From Acidimicrobiia bacterium (GTDB lineage: Bacteria; Actinomycetota; Acidimicrobiia; Spongiisociales; ZC4RG35), in assembly GCA_013812505.1 (NCBI GenBank), contig JACCTH010000010.1, positions 1 through 43,692 on the forward strand: a DNA stretch of 43,692 nt. Reading direction: 5' to 3'. A model generated the notes under the pieces. That model was not told the origin of the DNA. It made no database searches and was given only the letters and a program-made list of their open reading frames with translations. A program made the position numbers and the translations under genes. Shown piece after piece: positions 6,617 through 15,987 of this stretch. Position 1 is the stretch's first letter. Each line of letters opens with the position of its first letter.

Positions 6617-8341
6617 ATGAGCCCTAGTGGGAGCGACGAGACATCTGAGTTGCGCCGTCAAGTCGGCGTGCTGGAAGACGAAGTGGTCAGCCTTCGTCGG
6701 CGTTTGCAGGATGCCCCGCGTCGAGTCTTGGAGATGGAAACTCGGCTGAACGAGGCCCAGGAGAAGCTCAGCCGGGCCCTTGGCCAGAACGACCGGCTCG
6801 CCACCGTCCTCGAAGAAGCGCGTGAGCAGCTCGCCGTGCTACGAGCCGAGGTCGACAAGCTCACCTCGCCACCAAACAGCTTCGGCACCGTCACCTCGAT
6901 CAACGACGACGGCACCGTCGACCTCGTCTCCGGCAACCGCAAGCTGCGCGTCGCCGCCCAGCCCAATGTCGAGGTCAAGCTCTTGCAGAAGGGCCAGGAG
7001 GTTCTTCTCAACGAGTCGTTCAGCATCATCGATGTGCGCGCTTTCGATCCCACCGGCGACGTGGTCCGGGTGCGGGAGCAGCTCGACGATGGGCGCCTCG
7101 TGGTCATCGCCCACACCGACGATGAGCGGGTCGTCAACCTGGCCGACTCGATGCAAGACGTCAAGATCCGCCCCGGCGACTTCGTCCGGGTCGATATCCG
7201 GGCCGACCTGGTTATCGAGCGCCTGGCCCGTCCCGAGGTCGAAGAGTTGGTGTTGGAGGAAATCCCCGACGTCACCTACGAACAGGTCGGTGGATTGGCC
7301 AACCAAATTGAGGAGATTCGAGACGCGGTCGAATTGCCCTACATGCATCGCGACCTCTTCCTCGAATACGGCTTGGAGGCCCCAAAGGGAATCCTGCTCT
7401 ACGGCCCTCCCGGCTGTGGCAAGACGCTGATCGCCAAAGCGGTCGCCAACAGCTTGGCCAAAGCTGTGGCGGAGCGGACCGGCGAGCCCAACGCCCGCAG
7501 CTACTTCCTCAACATCAAAGGCCCCGAGCTCCTGAACAAATGGGTCGGGGAGACCGAACGCCAGATTCGTCAGATCTTCTCCCGCGCCAAGGAAAAGTCC
7601 GACGAAGGAGTTCCCGTCATCGTCTTCTTCGACGAGATGGACTCACTCTTCCGCATCCGCGGGAGCGGGATCAGCTCCGACGTGGAATCCACCATCGTGC
7701 CCCAGCTTTTGTCGGAGCTCGACGGGGTGGAGTCGCTCAAGAACGTGATCGTCATCGGTGCCTCCAACCGCGAAGACTTGATCGACCCTGCCATCCTCCG
7801 GCCGGGGCGGCTCGATGTGAAGATAAAGATCTCCCGTCCCGACACCGCCGCCGCCCGCGCGATATTCGGGATCTACCTGAACCCGGCGGTGCCGCTCGAC
7901 GCCGACGAGCTCGCCGCCTGCGAAGGTGATGCCCAGCGGATGCTGAGTGAGATGATCGACTCGACGGTTGGGGCGATGTATTCCGACGGCGAAGAGAACC
8001 GATTCCTCGAGGTCACGTATGCGAGTGGTGACCGCGAGGTTCTCTATTTTCGTGATTTCTCCTCAGGGGCGATGATCGAGAACATCGTCCGCCGTGCGAA
8101 AAAGGACGCCATCAAACGGCAAATCGCCGGCGGGACCCACGGCATCCGCCGCTCCGACCTGCAAGCAGCCATCAAACAAGAGTTCCGTGAGCACGAGGAC
8201 CTTCCCAACACCACCAACCCCGACGACTGGGCCAAGATCTCCGGCAAGAAGGGGGAGCGGATCGTGTATGTCCGCACCCTGATCGGTGGGGATGCCGAAA
8301 GCCGGACCATCGAAGCTGTCACCGGGGGGCAGTACCTTTAG
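6617..8341 (+). CDS. arc: Proteasome-activating AAA ATPase ARC/Mpa
   Basis: 574 residues. An N-terminal coiled coil (about 5-85, for Pup capture) is followed by tandem OB-like domains (about 95-235). One AAA+ module has Walker A GPPGCGKT at 263-270, Walker B VFFDEMDS around Asp339 and the SRH near [16 protein letters not shown]. The C-terminus ends GGQYL, the motif with penultimate Tyr that docks into the 20S alpha-ring pockets. The hexamer binds pupylated proteins, unfolds them and feeds the PrcBA core. It starts the arc-dop-pup-prcB-prcA run, with dop 4 nt downstream. The ATG at 6617 is preferred because AGGAG is 6 nt upstream. Confidence 0.97.
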   Translation: MSPSGSDETSELRRQVGVLEDEVVSLRRRLQDAPRRVLEMETRLNEAQEKLSRALGQNDRLATVLEEAREQLAVLRAEVDKLTSPPNSFGTVTSINDDGTVDLVSGNRKLRVAAQPNVEVKLLQKGQEVLLNESFSIIDVRAFDPTGDVVRVREQLDDGRLVVIAHTDDERVVNLADSMQDVKIRPGDFVRVDIRADLVIERLARPEVEELVLEEIPDVTYEQVGGLANQIEEIRDAVELPYMHRDLFLEYGLEAPKGILLYGPPGCGKTLIAKAVANSLAKAVAERTGEPNARSYFLNIKGPELLNKWVGETERQIRQIFSRAKEKSDEGVPVIVFFDEMDSLFRIRGSGISSDVESTIVPQLLSELDGVESLKNVIVIGASNREDLIDPAILRPGRLDVKIKISRPDTAAARAIFGIYLNPAVPLDADELAACEGDAQRMLSEMIDSTVGAMYSDGEENRFLEVTYASGDREVLYFRDFSSGAMIENIVRRAKKDAIKRQIAGGTHGIRRSDLQAAIKQEFREHEDLPNTTNPDDWAKISGKKGERIVYVRTLIGGDAESRTIEAVTGGQYL

Positions 8342-8345
8342 GCCG

Positions 8346-9824
8346 ATGGCCATTCACAAGGTGCTCGGCACTGAGACCGAGTACGGGATCACCGTCAGAG
8401 GGGCTCGCGACTTCAACCCCGCGCTCGCCTCGACCCAGCTCGTCAACTCCTATCCCGGCCGGCGAGTCCGTGTGCAATGGTCTTACGAGGAGGAGTCGCC
8501 CGGGCGAGACGCGCGCGGCTTCGGACATGAGGGCTACGGGGTCGCCGATCCCGAAAGCGCGTTGGTCAACGCGGTCCTTTCCAACGGGGCTCGTTTGTAT
8601 GTCGACCATGCCCATCCCGAATTTTCCGGACCGGAATGCTACGACGCGCTCGAGGGGACCCTTTATGACAAGGTGGGCGAGATCGTGATGCGCCGCGCCG
8701 CCGAGGCGGCAGTGGAGCTGCTCCCGGCTGGTCAGCGCCTCTCCGTCTACAAGAACAACTCCGATGGCAAGGGCAACAGCTATGGCGCCCATGAGAACTA
8801 TCTGCTGGCCCGTGAGACACCGTTCGGCGACGTGATCAGGTTTGCCACCACGTTCCTCGTCACCCGGCAAATCTTCACCGGAGCTGGAAAGGTGGGTTCG
8901 GAGAACGGCCGACCCGACGTTGATTTTCAGCTCGCACAACGGGCCGACTTCTTCGAGGAAGAAGTGGGTTTGGAGACGACGCTCAAGCGGCCAATCATCA
9001 ACACCCGCGACGAGCCGCATGGCGACCCCTCTAAGTACCGGCGTCTCCACATCATCATCGGGGACGCCAACCTCTCCGAAGTACAGATCTTCCTCAAGCT
9101 GGGGACCATGGCTCTGCTTCTTGCTGCGCTTGAAGATGGCGCTCTCCCCGAGCCGCTCGACCTCTCGGACCCGGTTTCGTCCTGTTGGCAGGTCAGCCAC
9201 GATCCGGAGCTGCGGCGGCCGCTCATGCTGGACGCGGCCTCGTCAGCCACTGCGCTCGAGCTCCAATGGCGCTACTTCGAATGGGTGCGGAAATACGTCG
9301 AGACTGAGATGGATGACCCCGTCGCGCTTCGGGTGATCGCCACCTGGGAAGAGGTTTTGGCCGATCTCGAGCAGGACCCGCAGCTCGCGGCCAACCGTCT
9401 CGACTGGGTGGCCAAACGAAGACTTCTGGACGGCTACATCGATCGGGACGGGCTCACCTGGGACAACCCCAAGCTCAGGCTGCTTGATATTCAGTATCAC
9501 GATGTTGATCCGGCACGGAGCCTCCATCGGCGGCTCGTGGATCGGGGAGCGATGGCTCGGCTCTTCACGGACGATGAGATCGGCCGGGCTGAGACTGAGC
9601 CACCGGAACGAACTCGAGCGTATTTCCGGGGTCGTTGTGTCAGCCGATTTCCCGGCGCTCTGGTCGCCGCCAATTGGGACTCGCTCGTGTTCGATACCGG
9701 CGAATCGCACCTAAAACGTATTCCTATGATGGAACCGCTTCGAGGCGACCGCTCCAGGGTGGGCCCGCTGCTCGACTCGGTAGATGATGCTGCGGCCCTG
9801 ATCGCGGCTCTCGGAGGACACTGA
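8346..9824 (+). CDS. dop: Depupylase/Pup deamidase Dop
   Basis: 492 residues of the carboxylate-amine ligase-like PafA/Dop fold. The ETEYG motif at 10-14 gives ATP/Mg ligands. The Dop-specific insertion after the first strand (about 37-70) distinguishes it from PafA. GARLYVDHAHPEF carries Asp87, which aligns with the catalytic Asp of Dop. Dop removes Pup from substrates and, where Pup ends in Gln, deamidates it to Glu. The Pup encoded next door already ends in Glu, so here Dop should be needed only for depupylation. The stop overlaps the pup start (TGATG). Confidence 0.95.
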   Translation: MAIHKVLGTETEYGITVRGARDFNPALASTQLVNSYPGRRVRVQWSYEEESPGRDARGFGHEGYGVADPESALVNAVLSNGARLYVDHAHPEFSGPECYDALEGTLYDKVGEIVMRRAAEAAVELLPAGQRLSVYKNNSDGKGNSYGAHENYLLARETPFGDVIRFATTFLVTRQIFTGAGKVGSENGRPDVDFQLAQRADFFEEEVGLETTLKRPIINTRDEPHGDPSKYRRLHIIIGDANLSEVQIFLKLGTMALLLAALEDGALPEPLDLSDPVSSCWQVSHDPELRRPLMLDAASSATALELQWRYFEWVRKYVETEMDDPVALRVIATWEEVLADLEQDPQLAANRLDWVAKRRLLDGYIDRDGLTWDNPKLRLLDIQYHDVDPARSLHRRLVDRGAMARLFTDDEIGRAETEPPERTRAYFRGRCVSRFPGALVAANWDSLVFDTGESHLKRIPMMEPLRGDRSRVGPLLDSVDDAAALIAALGGH

Positions 9825-10009
9825 TGGCTGAACGGGAACAGGCTCGCCGCTCGAAAGAGCCCGAGCGCAAACAGGTCGAAGAAGAGGGCACCGCCGACGC
9901 GCGCCCATCGGATCAAAAACTCGACGAACTGCTTGACGAGATCGATCAAGTGTTAGAGGAGAACGCCGAGGAGTTCGTGCGCAACTACATCCAGAAAGGG
10001 GGAGAGTGA
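9824..10009 (+). CDS. pup: Prokaryotic ubiquitin-like protein Pup (Glu-terminated)
   Basis: A 61-residue, highly charged, probably disordered protein. The N-terminal half is Glu/Arg/Lys-rich; a helical segment about 30-51 (LDELLDEIDQVLEENAEEF) is the part that pairs with the ARC coiled coil. The C-terminus is YIQKGGE. The last codon is GAG, so Pup is made directly in the ligatable Glu form and not as Gln needing Dop. PafA joins this Glu side chain to substrate lysines. It is coupled on both sides: TGATG with dop, GTGA with prcB. Confidence 0.97.
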   Translation: MAEREQARRSKEPERKQVEEEGTADARPSDQKLDELLDEIDQVLEENAEEFVRNYIQKGGE

Positions 10010-10794
10010 AACTCAGCCTCCCGCTGTTGTTTGACATTCCCGCCCCCGGCTCGAGCTTCACTGACCTTCTGAAAACCCTGGGCTACACTGCCTCTTTGGA
10101 CATCGGCGGCGGCGCCGAATCCCTGCGAACGCCGGAAGGCACCACGGTCCTGGCGTTGCGTTTCCAGGGGGGAGTGGTGATGATCGGCGACCGCCAAGCC
10201 ACTGAAGGCAATCAGGTCGCTCATCGCGAGATCCGCAAGGTCTTCCCCGCCGACTTGTTCTCGGCAGTCGCCATCGCCGGCACGGCCGGGCTGGCGATCG
10301 AGATGGTTCGCCTCTTCCAGGTGGAGCTCGAGCATTACGAGAAGATCGAGGGTTCCCGGCTCTCGCTCGAAGGCAAAGCGACCTTTCTCGCCCGCCTGGT
10401 CCGGAGCCAGTTGCCGATGGCTTTTCAGGGGCTCTTTGTCGTTCCGCTTTTTGCAGGTTATGACTTGCTATCTGGCCGTGGCCGGCTCTACACCTACGAC
10501 GTCGTCGGCGGTCGCTACGAAGAGAACAACTTCGGCTCAACCGGTTCCGGCGCCAGCCTGGCCAAGTCCTATCTGCGGGCCAACTTCGCCGAGAACTTCA
10601 CCGCCGAACAGGCCGTCGACGTTGGCGTCGGAGCTCTAGTTTCGGCGGCGCAGGAGGACACGGCCACCGGTGGCCCCGATCTTCGGCGGGGCATTTTCCC
10701 CACGGTGCTGGTCATCGATTCAGACGGGGTGAAGGAGCTCTCGGACACCGAGGTACGGCCGGCGGCCGAGAAGGCGGTAGAGAACATCAGATGA
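10006..10794 (+). CDS. prcB: 20S proteasome beta subunit PrcB
   Basis: 262 residues with an N-terminal propeptide of about 45 residues ending in PEG, then TTVLAL, so Thr46 would be the catalytic Thr1 after self-cleavage. Downstream GDRQATEGN (Thr1+16 Asp region) and the Lys of EIRKVFPA match the Ntn-hydrolase active site. AGTAGLAIEM follows as in other beta subunits. Fourteen copies form the inner rings of the core. The GTG start overlaps the pup stop, and the stop overlaps prcA as ATGA. Confidence 0.96.
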   Translation: MKLSLPLLFDIPAPGSSFTDLLKTLGYTASLDIGGGAESLRTPEGTTVLALRFQGGVVMIGDRQATEGNQVAHREIRKVFPADLFSAVAIAGTAGLAIEMVRLFQVELEHYEKIEGSRLSLEGKATFLARLVRSQLPMAFQGLFVVPLFAGYDLLSGRGRLYTYDVVGGRYEENNFGSTGSGASLAKSYLRANFAENFTAEQAVDVGVGALVSAAQEDTATGGPDLRRGIFPTVLVIDSDGVKELSDTEVRPAAEKAVENIR

Positions 10795-11438
10795 CCTTTC
10801 CCATGTATGTCGCTCCTGAGCAAGTGGTCCGCGAGAAGTCCGAGTTCGCGCGCAAAGGTATCGCGCGGGGCCGGTCGATTGCCGCGATCGAATACGCCGA
10901 CGGAGTGTTGCTATTGGCCGAGAACCCCTCCACTGCCCTCAAGAAGATCAGCGAGGTCTATGACCGGATCGCCTTTGCTGGCGTCGGTCGGTACAACGAG
11001 TTCGAATTGCTTCGCAAAGCCGGCATTCGCCAGGCCGACCTGATGGGCTATCTCTATAGCCGGGACGACGTCAACGCCCAGGCAGTAGCGACGATGTTCT
11101 CCGAGGCGCTCGGCGCCATCTTTTCTCGGGAGCCGAAACCCTATGAGGTCGAAGTGTTGATCGCCGAAGTGGGGGATCCGAATCGGCTCTATCGGATTAG
11201 CTACGACGGCACCCTCTTTGACGAACGGCGGGTCGCGGCTATCGGCGGAAAGGCCGAGGTATTGGCTGAGAACCTGCGCAAAGCTTGGAAGGAGGGGCTC
11301 GATGTCGAGGCGGCCCTGGCGATAGGCAAAGAGGCCTTCCGCGTGGCCGAGGGTCGCGAATCGGAAGGTTGGGAAGCAGCCGTGCTCGACCGCACCAATG
11401 GCCGCCGCGCCTTTCGCCGGCTCCAGCTTTCCGAATAG
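10791..11438 (+). CDS. prcA: 20S proteasome alpha subunit PrcA
   Basis: 215 residues of the Ntn-hydrolase fold without a catalytic Thr. The N-terminal MYVAPEQVVREKSEFARKGI segment is the gate region of actinobacterial alpha subunits. Residues GRSIAAIEYADGVLLLAENPS and FAGVGRYNEFELLR are family features. Alpha rings cap the core and bind the C-terminal tyrosine motif of ARC. This is the last gene of the overlapping arc-prcA run; the transporter downstream begins 4 nt later. Confidence 0.95.
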   Translation: MTFPMYVAPEQVVREKSEFARKGIARGRSIAAIEYADGVLLLAENPSTALKKISEVYDRIAFAGVGRYNEFELLRKAGIRQADLMGYLYSRDDVNAQAVATMFSEALGAIFSREPKPYEVEVLIAEVGDPNRLYRISYDGTLFDERRVAAIGGKAEVLAENLRKAWKEGLDVEAALAIGKEAFRVAEGRESEGWEAAVLDRTNGRRAFRRLQLSE

Positions 11439-11442
11439 TTCT

Positions 11443-12318
11443 GTGCCCGATCGGGCGACGCTGGTCGCGTGCGTTTCCTTTGTCGCCCTGGGCGGGGTCA
11501 ACTTCGTGGCGGTGCGCTTCTCGAATCGTGAGCTGGCACCGATGTTCGGTGCGGGTGTTCGGTTCCTGCTCGCGGCGATCCTCCTGATGATCGCCTTCGT
11601 CCTCCGGCGCCAGGTGATCCCTCACGGTCGAAGCCTGACTGGAGTGCTCCTGTATGGGTTCCTTTCTTTCACCGTGGCCTACGCATTCGCCTACACCGCG
11701 TTGACCCGTCTCCCGGCGGGAATTGGGTCATTGGTGTTCGCGTCGATGCCGCTCTTCGTGGTGTTCCTCGCCCATTTCCACGGGCTCGAGCCGTTTCGGC
11801 TGCGAGCTTTGGTTGGAGCACTGATCACCCTCGCCGGGATCGCGATCCTGGCGAATCCATTTGGCGAAGCCGTCCCTTTGCTGCCGCTGTTGGCGATGGT
11901 CGGTTCCGCGGTTGCGGCCGCAGAAGGCGCCGTGGTCAGCAAGATGTATCCGCCCGTGCCTCCGTTGGTTGCCAACGCAGTTGCAATGCTCCTCGGCGGA
12001 GGATTGCTGCTCGGGCTATCGGTTGCTCTGGGCGAGCCCTGGGCGTTGCCGAGCCTTTCTGAAACCTGGCTGGCGGTGAGCTATCTGATCGTGTCCTCGG
12101 CAATCATGTTTGCGCTTTTCATCTTCGTGATCCAACGTTGGACCGCGGGCTCCGCGTCCTACTTGACTTCGTTATTGCCGATAACCGCCGTCCTCGCGGC
12201 TGCGCCGCTCCTCAACGAACCGCTCACTGCTGCTCTCTTCATCGGCGGCGTCGTTGTCCTGGCCGGCGTCTACGTCGGCGCCCTTCGGGCGGACCGCGCA
12301 CCGGCCCTCACCCCGTAA
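11443..12318 (+). CDS. EamA/DMT-family transporter
   Basis: About 291 residues from the GTG at 11443, with ten predicted hydrophobic helices in two EamA repeats (about 1-135 and 145-285). Residues FTVAYAFAYTALTRLPAGIGSLVFASMPLFV and the second-repeat SAIMFALFIFVIQRWTAGSASY follow the RhaT/EamA pattern. It probably exports metabolites or amino acids; the substrate is unknown. An ATG at 11398 in the same frame would overlap prcA by 41 nt, so the GTG just after the prcA stop is preferred. It splits the proteasome genes from pafABC and has no known link to pupylation. Confidence 0.8.
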   Translation: MPDRATLVACVSFVALGGVNFVAVRFSNRELAPMFGAGVRFLLAAILLMIAFVLRRQVIPHGRSLTGVLLYGFLSFTVAYAFAYTALTRLPAGIGSLVFASMPLFVVFLAHFHGLEPFRLRALVGALITLAGIAILANPFGEAVPLLPLLAMVGSAVAAAEGAVVSKMYPPVPPLVANAVAMLLGGGLLLGLSVALGEPWALPSLSETWLAVSYLIVSSAIMFALFIFVIQRWTAGSASYLTSLLPITAVLAAAPLLNEPLTAALFIGGVVVLAGVYVGALRADRAPALTP

Positions 12319-12660
12319 AGCGGCACGTAGCGACGCCTCTCAGCTAGTTCGGTACTACAGAGTCGTTTTCCGTATCGCAGGTGCCGAATCTCGAGTTACC
12401 CGTTCCTCACCTGCCGAATTTGGGATCAGTCGGCGCTCCGCCCGCAAGCCGCTGTTCAATCGAAGAGGAGAGAGACCAATACTCAGCCCTGTTGGCCCCT
12501 GCATGGGCCGCGCACCAAATTCGGCAGCACATCCGCGCTCCTGCAGAAATTCGTTACTACGTCAGCGGAAAACGCGGATGTAGTGCCAAAGAAGCTCAGG
12601 GCCACTGATGTAGTGCCAAATTTGAGTGACACGGTGCGCACGCGGGAAATCTGGCGCATT
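12319..12660. repeat. Noncoding stretch with inverted and direct repeats between prcA side and pafA
   Basis: No convincing gene. A perfect 13-bp inverted repeat, CTGCCGAATTTGG (12411-12423) and CCAAATTCGGCAG (12515-12527), is separated by 91 nt. A direct repeat GATGTAGTGCCAAA occurs at 12577-12590 and 12607-12620, exactly 30 bp apart, the second continuing into TTTGAGTGAC. The motifs look like ends of insertion sequences or their remnants, but no transposase piece can be read. Confidence 0.5.
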
Positions 12661-12664
12661 GCGT

Positions 12665-12670
12665 TAGATT
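12665..12670 (+). promoter_or_regulatory. Leaderless -10 of pafA
   Basis: TAGATT lies 7 nt before the GTG at 12678, placing +1 at the start codon. No Shine-Dalgarno is present, which fits a leaderless transcript and supports this GTG as the true start. Confidence 0.5.
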
Positions 12671-12677
12671 CGGATCA

Positions 12678-14033
12678 GTGGACCGCCGCATCTTTGGCCT
12701 CGAGAACGAGTACGGGGTCACCTGCACCCTGAGGGGCCAGCGGCGTCTTTCTCCGGACGAGGTAGCGCGCTATCTCTTTCGGCGGGTGGTGTCGTGGGGC
12801 CGGTCGTCGAACGTCTTTCTGGAGAACGGCGCCCGCCTTTATTTGGACGTCGGGAGCCACCCCGAGTACGCCACGCCAGAGTGTGACTCGTTGCGGTCGC
12901 TGGTCGCCCATGACAAGGCCGGGGAACGCATCCTCGAATCTCTGGTCCACTCAGCCGAGCAGCGTCTCGAGGAGGAGGGGATCAGAGGGGAGATCTTCCT
13001 TTTCAAGAACAACACCGACTCTGCCGGCAACTCCTACGGTTGTCACGAGAACTACCTGGTGAGCCGGCATAAGGACTTCCACAAGACCGTCGATGTGCTG
13101 ATTCCTTTCCTGGTGACCCGCCAAATCTTCCTTGGCGCCGGGAAGCTCATGCAGACCCCGCGCGGCACCGGCTTTTCGATCGCCCAGCGCGCCGAGCACA
13201 TTTGGGAAGGGGTGTCATCGGCCACCACGCGCAGCCGTCCGATCATCAACACCCGCGATGAGCCGCATGCCGACGCCGAGCGCTACCGGCGACTGCACGT
13301 GATTGCCGGCGATTCCAACATGAGCGAATACGCCACCAATGTCAAAGTCGGAACGGTGGTGGCGTTGCTGCAGATGATCGAGAGAGATGCCGTCTTCCGC
13401 GACCTCACGTTGGAAAACCCGATCCGGGCCATTCGCGAGATCGCCCACGACCTGACCTGCAAGCGCAAGATCCGTCTCGCCAACGGCCGGGAGCTCTCTG
13501 CCCTCGACATTCAGTGGGAATACTTCGACCGGGTCGTCCGCTTCTCGCGCAACCCGGGTTTCCCCAACGAGGTCCAAGCCGCAGTCGATCGCTGGGAACA
13601 CCTCCTTACCGGGCTCGAGAAAGATCCGCTTTCACTCGACCGTGAAGTCGACTGGGTGATCAAGTACCGGCTGCTCGAGCGCTATCGGGACCAGCGCCAG
13701 CTGCCCCTTTCTCACCCGCGCCTGGCCATGCTCGACTTGTCCTATCACGACGTCGACCGCAATAGAGGGATCTATAACCTCTTGGTCCGACAAGATATGG
13801 TTGACCGCGTGGTCACCGAAGAAGAGATCCAAGAAGCCCGCGATCTCGCCCCCCAAACCACCCGCGCCCGGCTGCGAGGGGAGTTCATCAAGGCGGCCAA
13901 GGCCAAAAGGCGCGACTTCACTGTCGATTGGGTACACCTCAAGCTCAACGACCAGGCCCAGCGGACGGTCCTGTGCAAAGATCCCTTCAAAGCCTTCGAC
14001 GATCGGGTTGATCGGCTGATCGAAAGCCTCTAA
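12678..14033 (+). CDS. pafA: Pup-protein ligase PafA
   Basis: 451 residues, the usual PafA length. The N-terminus [12 protein letters not shown] carries Glu9 of the ATP/Mg site. [18 protein letters not shown] carries Asp57, matching the catalytic Asp. [18 protein letters not shown] and [14 protein letters not shown] are ATP-grasp-like core motifs shared with Dop, but the Dop insertion loop is absent. PafA activates the C-terminal Glu of Pup as gamma-glutamyl phosphate and links it to substrate lysines. It is followed 7 nt later by pafB. It lies about 1.2 kb from prcA because of an intervening transporter and repeat region. Confidence 0.97.
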   Translation: MDRRIFGLENEYGVTCTLRGQRRLSPDEVARYLFRRVVSWGRSSNVFLENGARLYLDVGSHPEYATPECDSLRSLVAHDKAGERILESLVHSAEQRLEEEGIRGEIFLFKNNTDSAGNSYGCHENYLVSRHKDFHKTVDVLIPFLVTRQIFLGAGKLMQTPRGTGFSIAQRAEHIWEGVSSATTRSRPIINTRDEPHADAERYRRLHVIAGDSNMSEYATNVKVGTVVALLQMIERDAVFRDLTLENPIRAIREIAHDLTCKRKIRLANGRELSALDIQWEYFDRVVRFSRNPGFPNEVQAAVDRWEHLLTGLEKDPLSLDREVDWVIKYRLLERYRDQRQLPLSHPRLAMLDLSYHDVDRNRGIYNLLVRQDMVDRVVTEEEIQEARDLAPQTTRARLRGEFIKAAKAKRRDFTVDWVHLKLNDQAQRTVLCKDPFKAFDDRVDRLIESL

Positions 14034-14040
14034 CGCGCTC

Positions 14041-14955
14041 ATGCGCAACGTGCTGGAGCGTTTGATCAACCTCTTGGCGATGCTGTTGACCGCGGGCCGC
14101 CCAATGCTCGCCGACGAGATCAGGCGGACGATCCCCGGCTACTCGGAGAGCTCCGACGACGCCTTTCATCGGATGTTCGAGCGGGACAAGGAGCTCTTGC
14201 GTCGAGTCGGCATCCCCATCGAGATGCGATTTGTCGATGCATTGGAGGTCGAGAAGGGATACGTCGTCGACCCCGCCCGGTACAAGATGACCGACCCCGG
14301 CCTCACCGACGAAGAACGAGCGGCCCTCTTTCTCGCCGCCCAGATCGTTCGGGTGGGCGGTGAGGTCGCCGCCCCCGAGGCGATCTTGAAACTTGGCGGC
14401 ACCCACCTCACGGGAGCAGTTGAGCCCTTCTCGGCTGACCTGGGAGCGGAGGCCGAGACCCTGGGCAAGCTCTTTGAGGCGGTGGTCGAGCGCCGGATAG
14501 TGACCTTCACGTATCGGGGGCAAATTCGCCGGGTTGCCCCCTATGGGATCGGACATCGCCGCGGCCACTGGTATGTGGTGGGACGAACCGGCAGCGGTCA
14601 GCGGACCTACCGGCTCGATCGCATGGAAAAGTTGGAGCTCGGCGACGACGCGGCTTCGTTCGAGCGACCCGCCGACTTCGATCTGCGGGCCGCGCTCGAC
14701 ACCTGGGACACCACTCGGGAAGCCGATGCCAAGGCGGTTGTTCGCTTCGACCCGTCGGTGGCCTGGTGGGCGACCCGCCAGCTCGGGGGAGTGGTGGGAG
14801 CGACCGCGGCTGACGGAGCCATGACCGTAGAAGTTCCGGTGAGCAACGTCGGGTCCTTTCTCGGTTGGGTCCTCACCTTTGGCGACGGGGCCGAAGTCCT
14901 TTCGCCGCCAGAGCTTCGGCAGGCCGTGATCAATCGGGTCCGCGGCGTCGCGTGA
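14041..14955 (+). CDS. pafB: WYL-domain transcriptional regulator PafB
   Basis: 304 residues: an N-terminal winged helix (about 1-65, INLLAMLLTAGRPMLADEIRR), a WYL domain around 140-200 (IVTFTYRGQIRRVAPYGIG, HWYVVGR) and a C-terminal WCX extension. PafB forms a heterodimer with PafC; in mycobacteria PafBC drives the RecA-independent DNA-damage response and is not required for pupylation itself. The gene is coupled to pafC (GTGA overlap), consistent with 1:1 synthesis. Confidence 0.92.
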   Translation: MRNVLERLINLLAMLLTAGRPMLADEIRRTIPGYSESSDDAFHRMFERDKELLRRVGIPIEMRFVDALEVEKGYVVDPARYKMTDPGLTDEERAALFLAAQIVRVGGEVAAPEAILKLGGTHLTGAVEPFSADLGAEAETLGKLFEAVVERRIVTFTYRGQIRRVAPYGIGHRRGHWYVVGRTGSGQRTYRLDRMEKLELGDDAASFERPADFDLRAALDTWDTTREADAKAVVRFDPSVAWWATRQLGGVVGATAADGAMTVEVPVSNVGSFLGWVLTFGDGAEVLSPPELRQAVINRVRGVA

Positions 14956-15890
14956 GCGCCAGGACCGCATCGCGCCTCGCCCGGATTCTGGCGATGATCC
15001 CGTGGGCGATCGCCAACCCGGGAGCGAGCGTCGTCGAGGTTTGCGCTCGCTTTCAATACACCGAAAGGGAGCTCGCTTCCGACCTCAACATCGTCTTTGT
15101 CTGCGGGCTTCCCGGATATGGGCCTGGGGATTTGATGTCGGCGGAGATTGTGGACGACGAGGTCGTGATCGACATGGCCGACTACTTCGCCAATGCCCCC
15201 CGCCTCACCCCCGCTGAAGCCCTGGCGCTGCTCGCAGCCGGGAACGCGATGGTTGGCGCCGGGCATGGCGGAGCGGTGCTCGAGTCGGCGGTGAGCAAGC
15301 TGGAGGCAGTCGTGCTTCCGCCCGGAACCGAGGTCATCGATGTCAATCTCGCCGCCGAACCAGAGCTCGTTGGCGTCTTGCAAGAGGCTGCGGCCGCAAA
15401 CGAGGTCGTCACCCTCACCTACTGGTCGCTGTCGAGAGATGAAGTGACCGAGCGTGAAGTCGAGCCATGGTCGGTGTTCTCGTCGCTCGGCAACTGGTAC
15501 CTGATCGGTCACTGCCGGATGGCAGGAGCGCAACGTGTGTTCCGAGTCGACCGCATCAAAGCCGGAACCGCAACCGGCGAAAGCTTCACGCCCCCGCCAA
15601 CGATTCCCGCGCCCGAGGTGCGATACATTCCCGCGGTCGATGACGTGAGGGCTCGGATCGCGTTGCTTCCTCCCGCGCGTTGGGTCGTCGACTATTACCC
15701 CGTGGAAGTGGTCAGTGACAAGCCCGAGGAGCTGGTCGTCGACTTCAGCGCCACCGATCCCTTGGTACCCGCGCAGCTGATGTTGCGACTCGGCCCAGAT
15801 GCGCGCTTGGTCGAAGGGAACGAGGTCGAAAAGGCTCTCGCCGAACTGCGGTCAAAACTGCTCGCCCTCTATCAGCAAACGCCTCAGTAA
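14952..15890 (+). CDS. pafC: WYL-domain transcriptional regulator PafC
   Basis: 312 residues from the GTG that overlaps the pafB stop. It has the same plan as PafB: an HTH near 1-55 (RLARILAMIPWAIANPGASV), a WYL domain near 165-230 (EVVTLTYWSLSRDEVTEREVEPWSVF, NWYLIGHCR) and a WCX domain at the end. It is the partner of PafB. A longer frame from 14865 is rejected because it would overlap pafB by about 90 nt. Confidence 0.92.
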   Translation: MSARTASRLARILAMIPWAIANPGASVVEVCARFQYTERELASDLNIVFVCGLPGYGPGDLMSAEIVDDEVVIDMADYFANAPRLTPAEALALLAAGNAMVGAGHGGAVLESAVSKLEAVVLPPGTEVIDVNLAAEPELVGVLQEAAAANEVVTLTYWSLSRDEVTEREVEPWSVFSSLGNWYLIGHCRMAGAQRVFRVDRIKAGTATGESFTPPPTIPAPEVRYIPAVDDVRARIALLPPARWVVDYYPVEVVSDKPEELVVDFSATDPLVPAQLMLRLGPDARLVEGNEVEKALAELRSKLLALYQQTPQ

Positions 15891-15987
15891 CTAATCAGTT
15901 CGGTCCTCTTTGACCCGGTTTGCTCAAGTCCCTCTACCCCTTCGCCGATACCACGGACACAGTTTGAAAAGGCGGAGAAAACCCAAG

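Noticed and set aside
14607-15533. Long minus-strand open frame opposite pafB/pafC
   Set aside because: High-GC shadow frame antisense to two clear regulator genes; no domain or start signal.
15910-15938. TTGACC (15910-15915), 17-nt spacer, TCTACC as promoter of the zinc-ribbon gene
   Set aside because: The -10 matches only three of six bases; kept out as unsupported.
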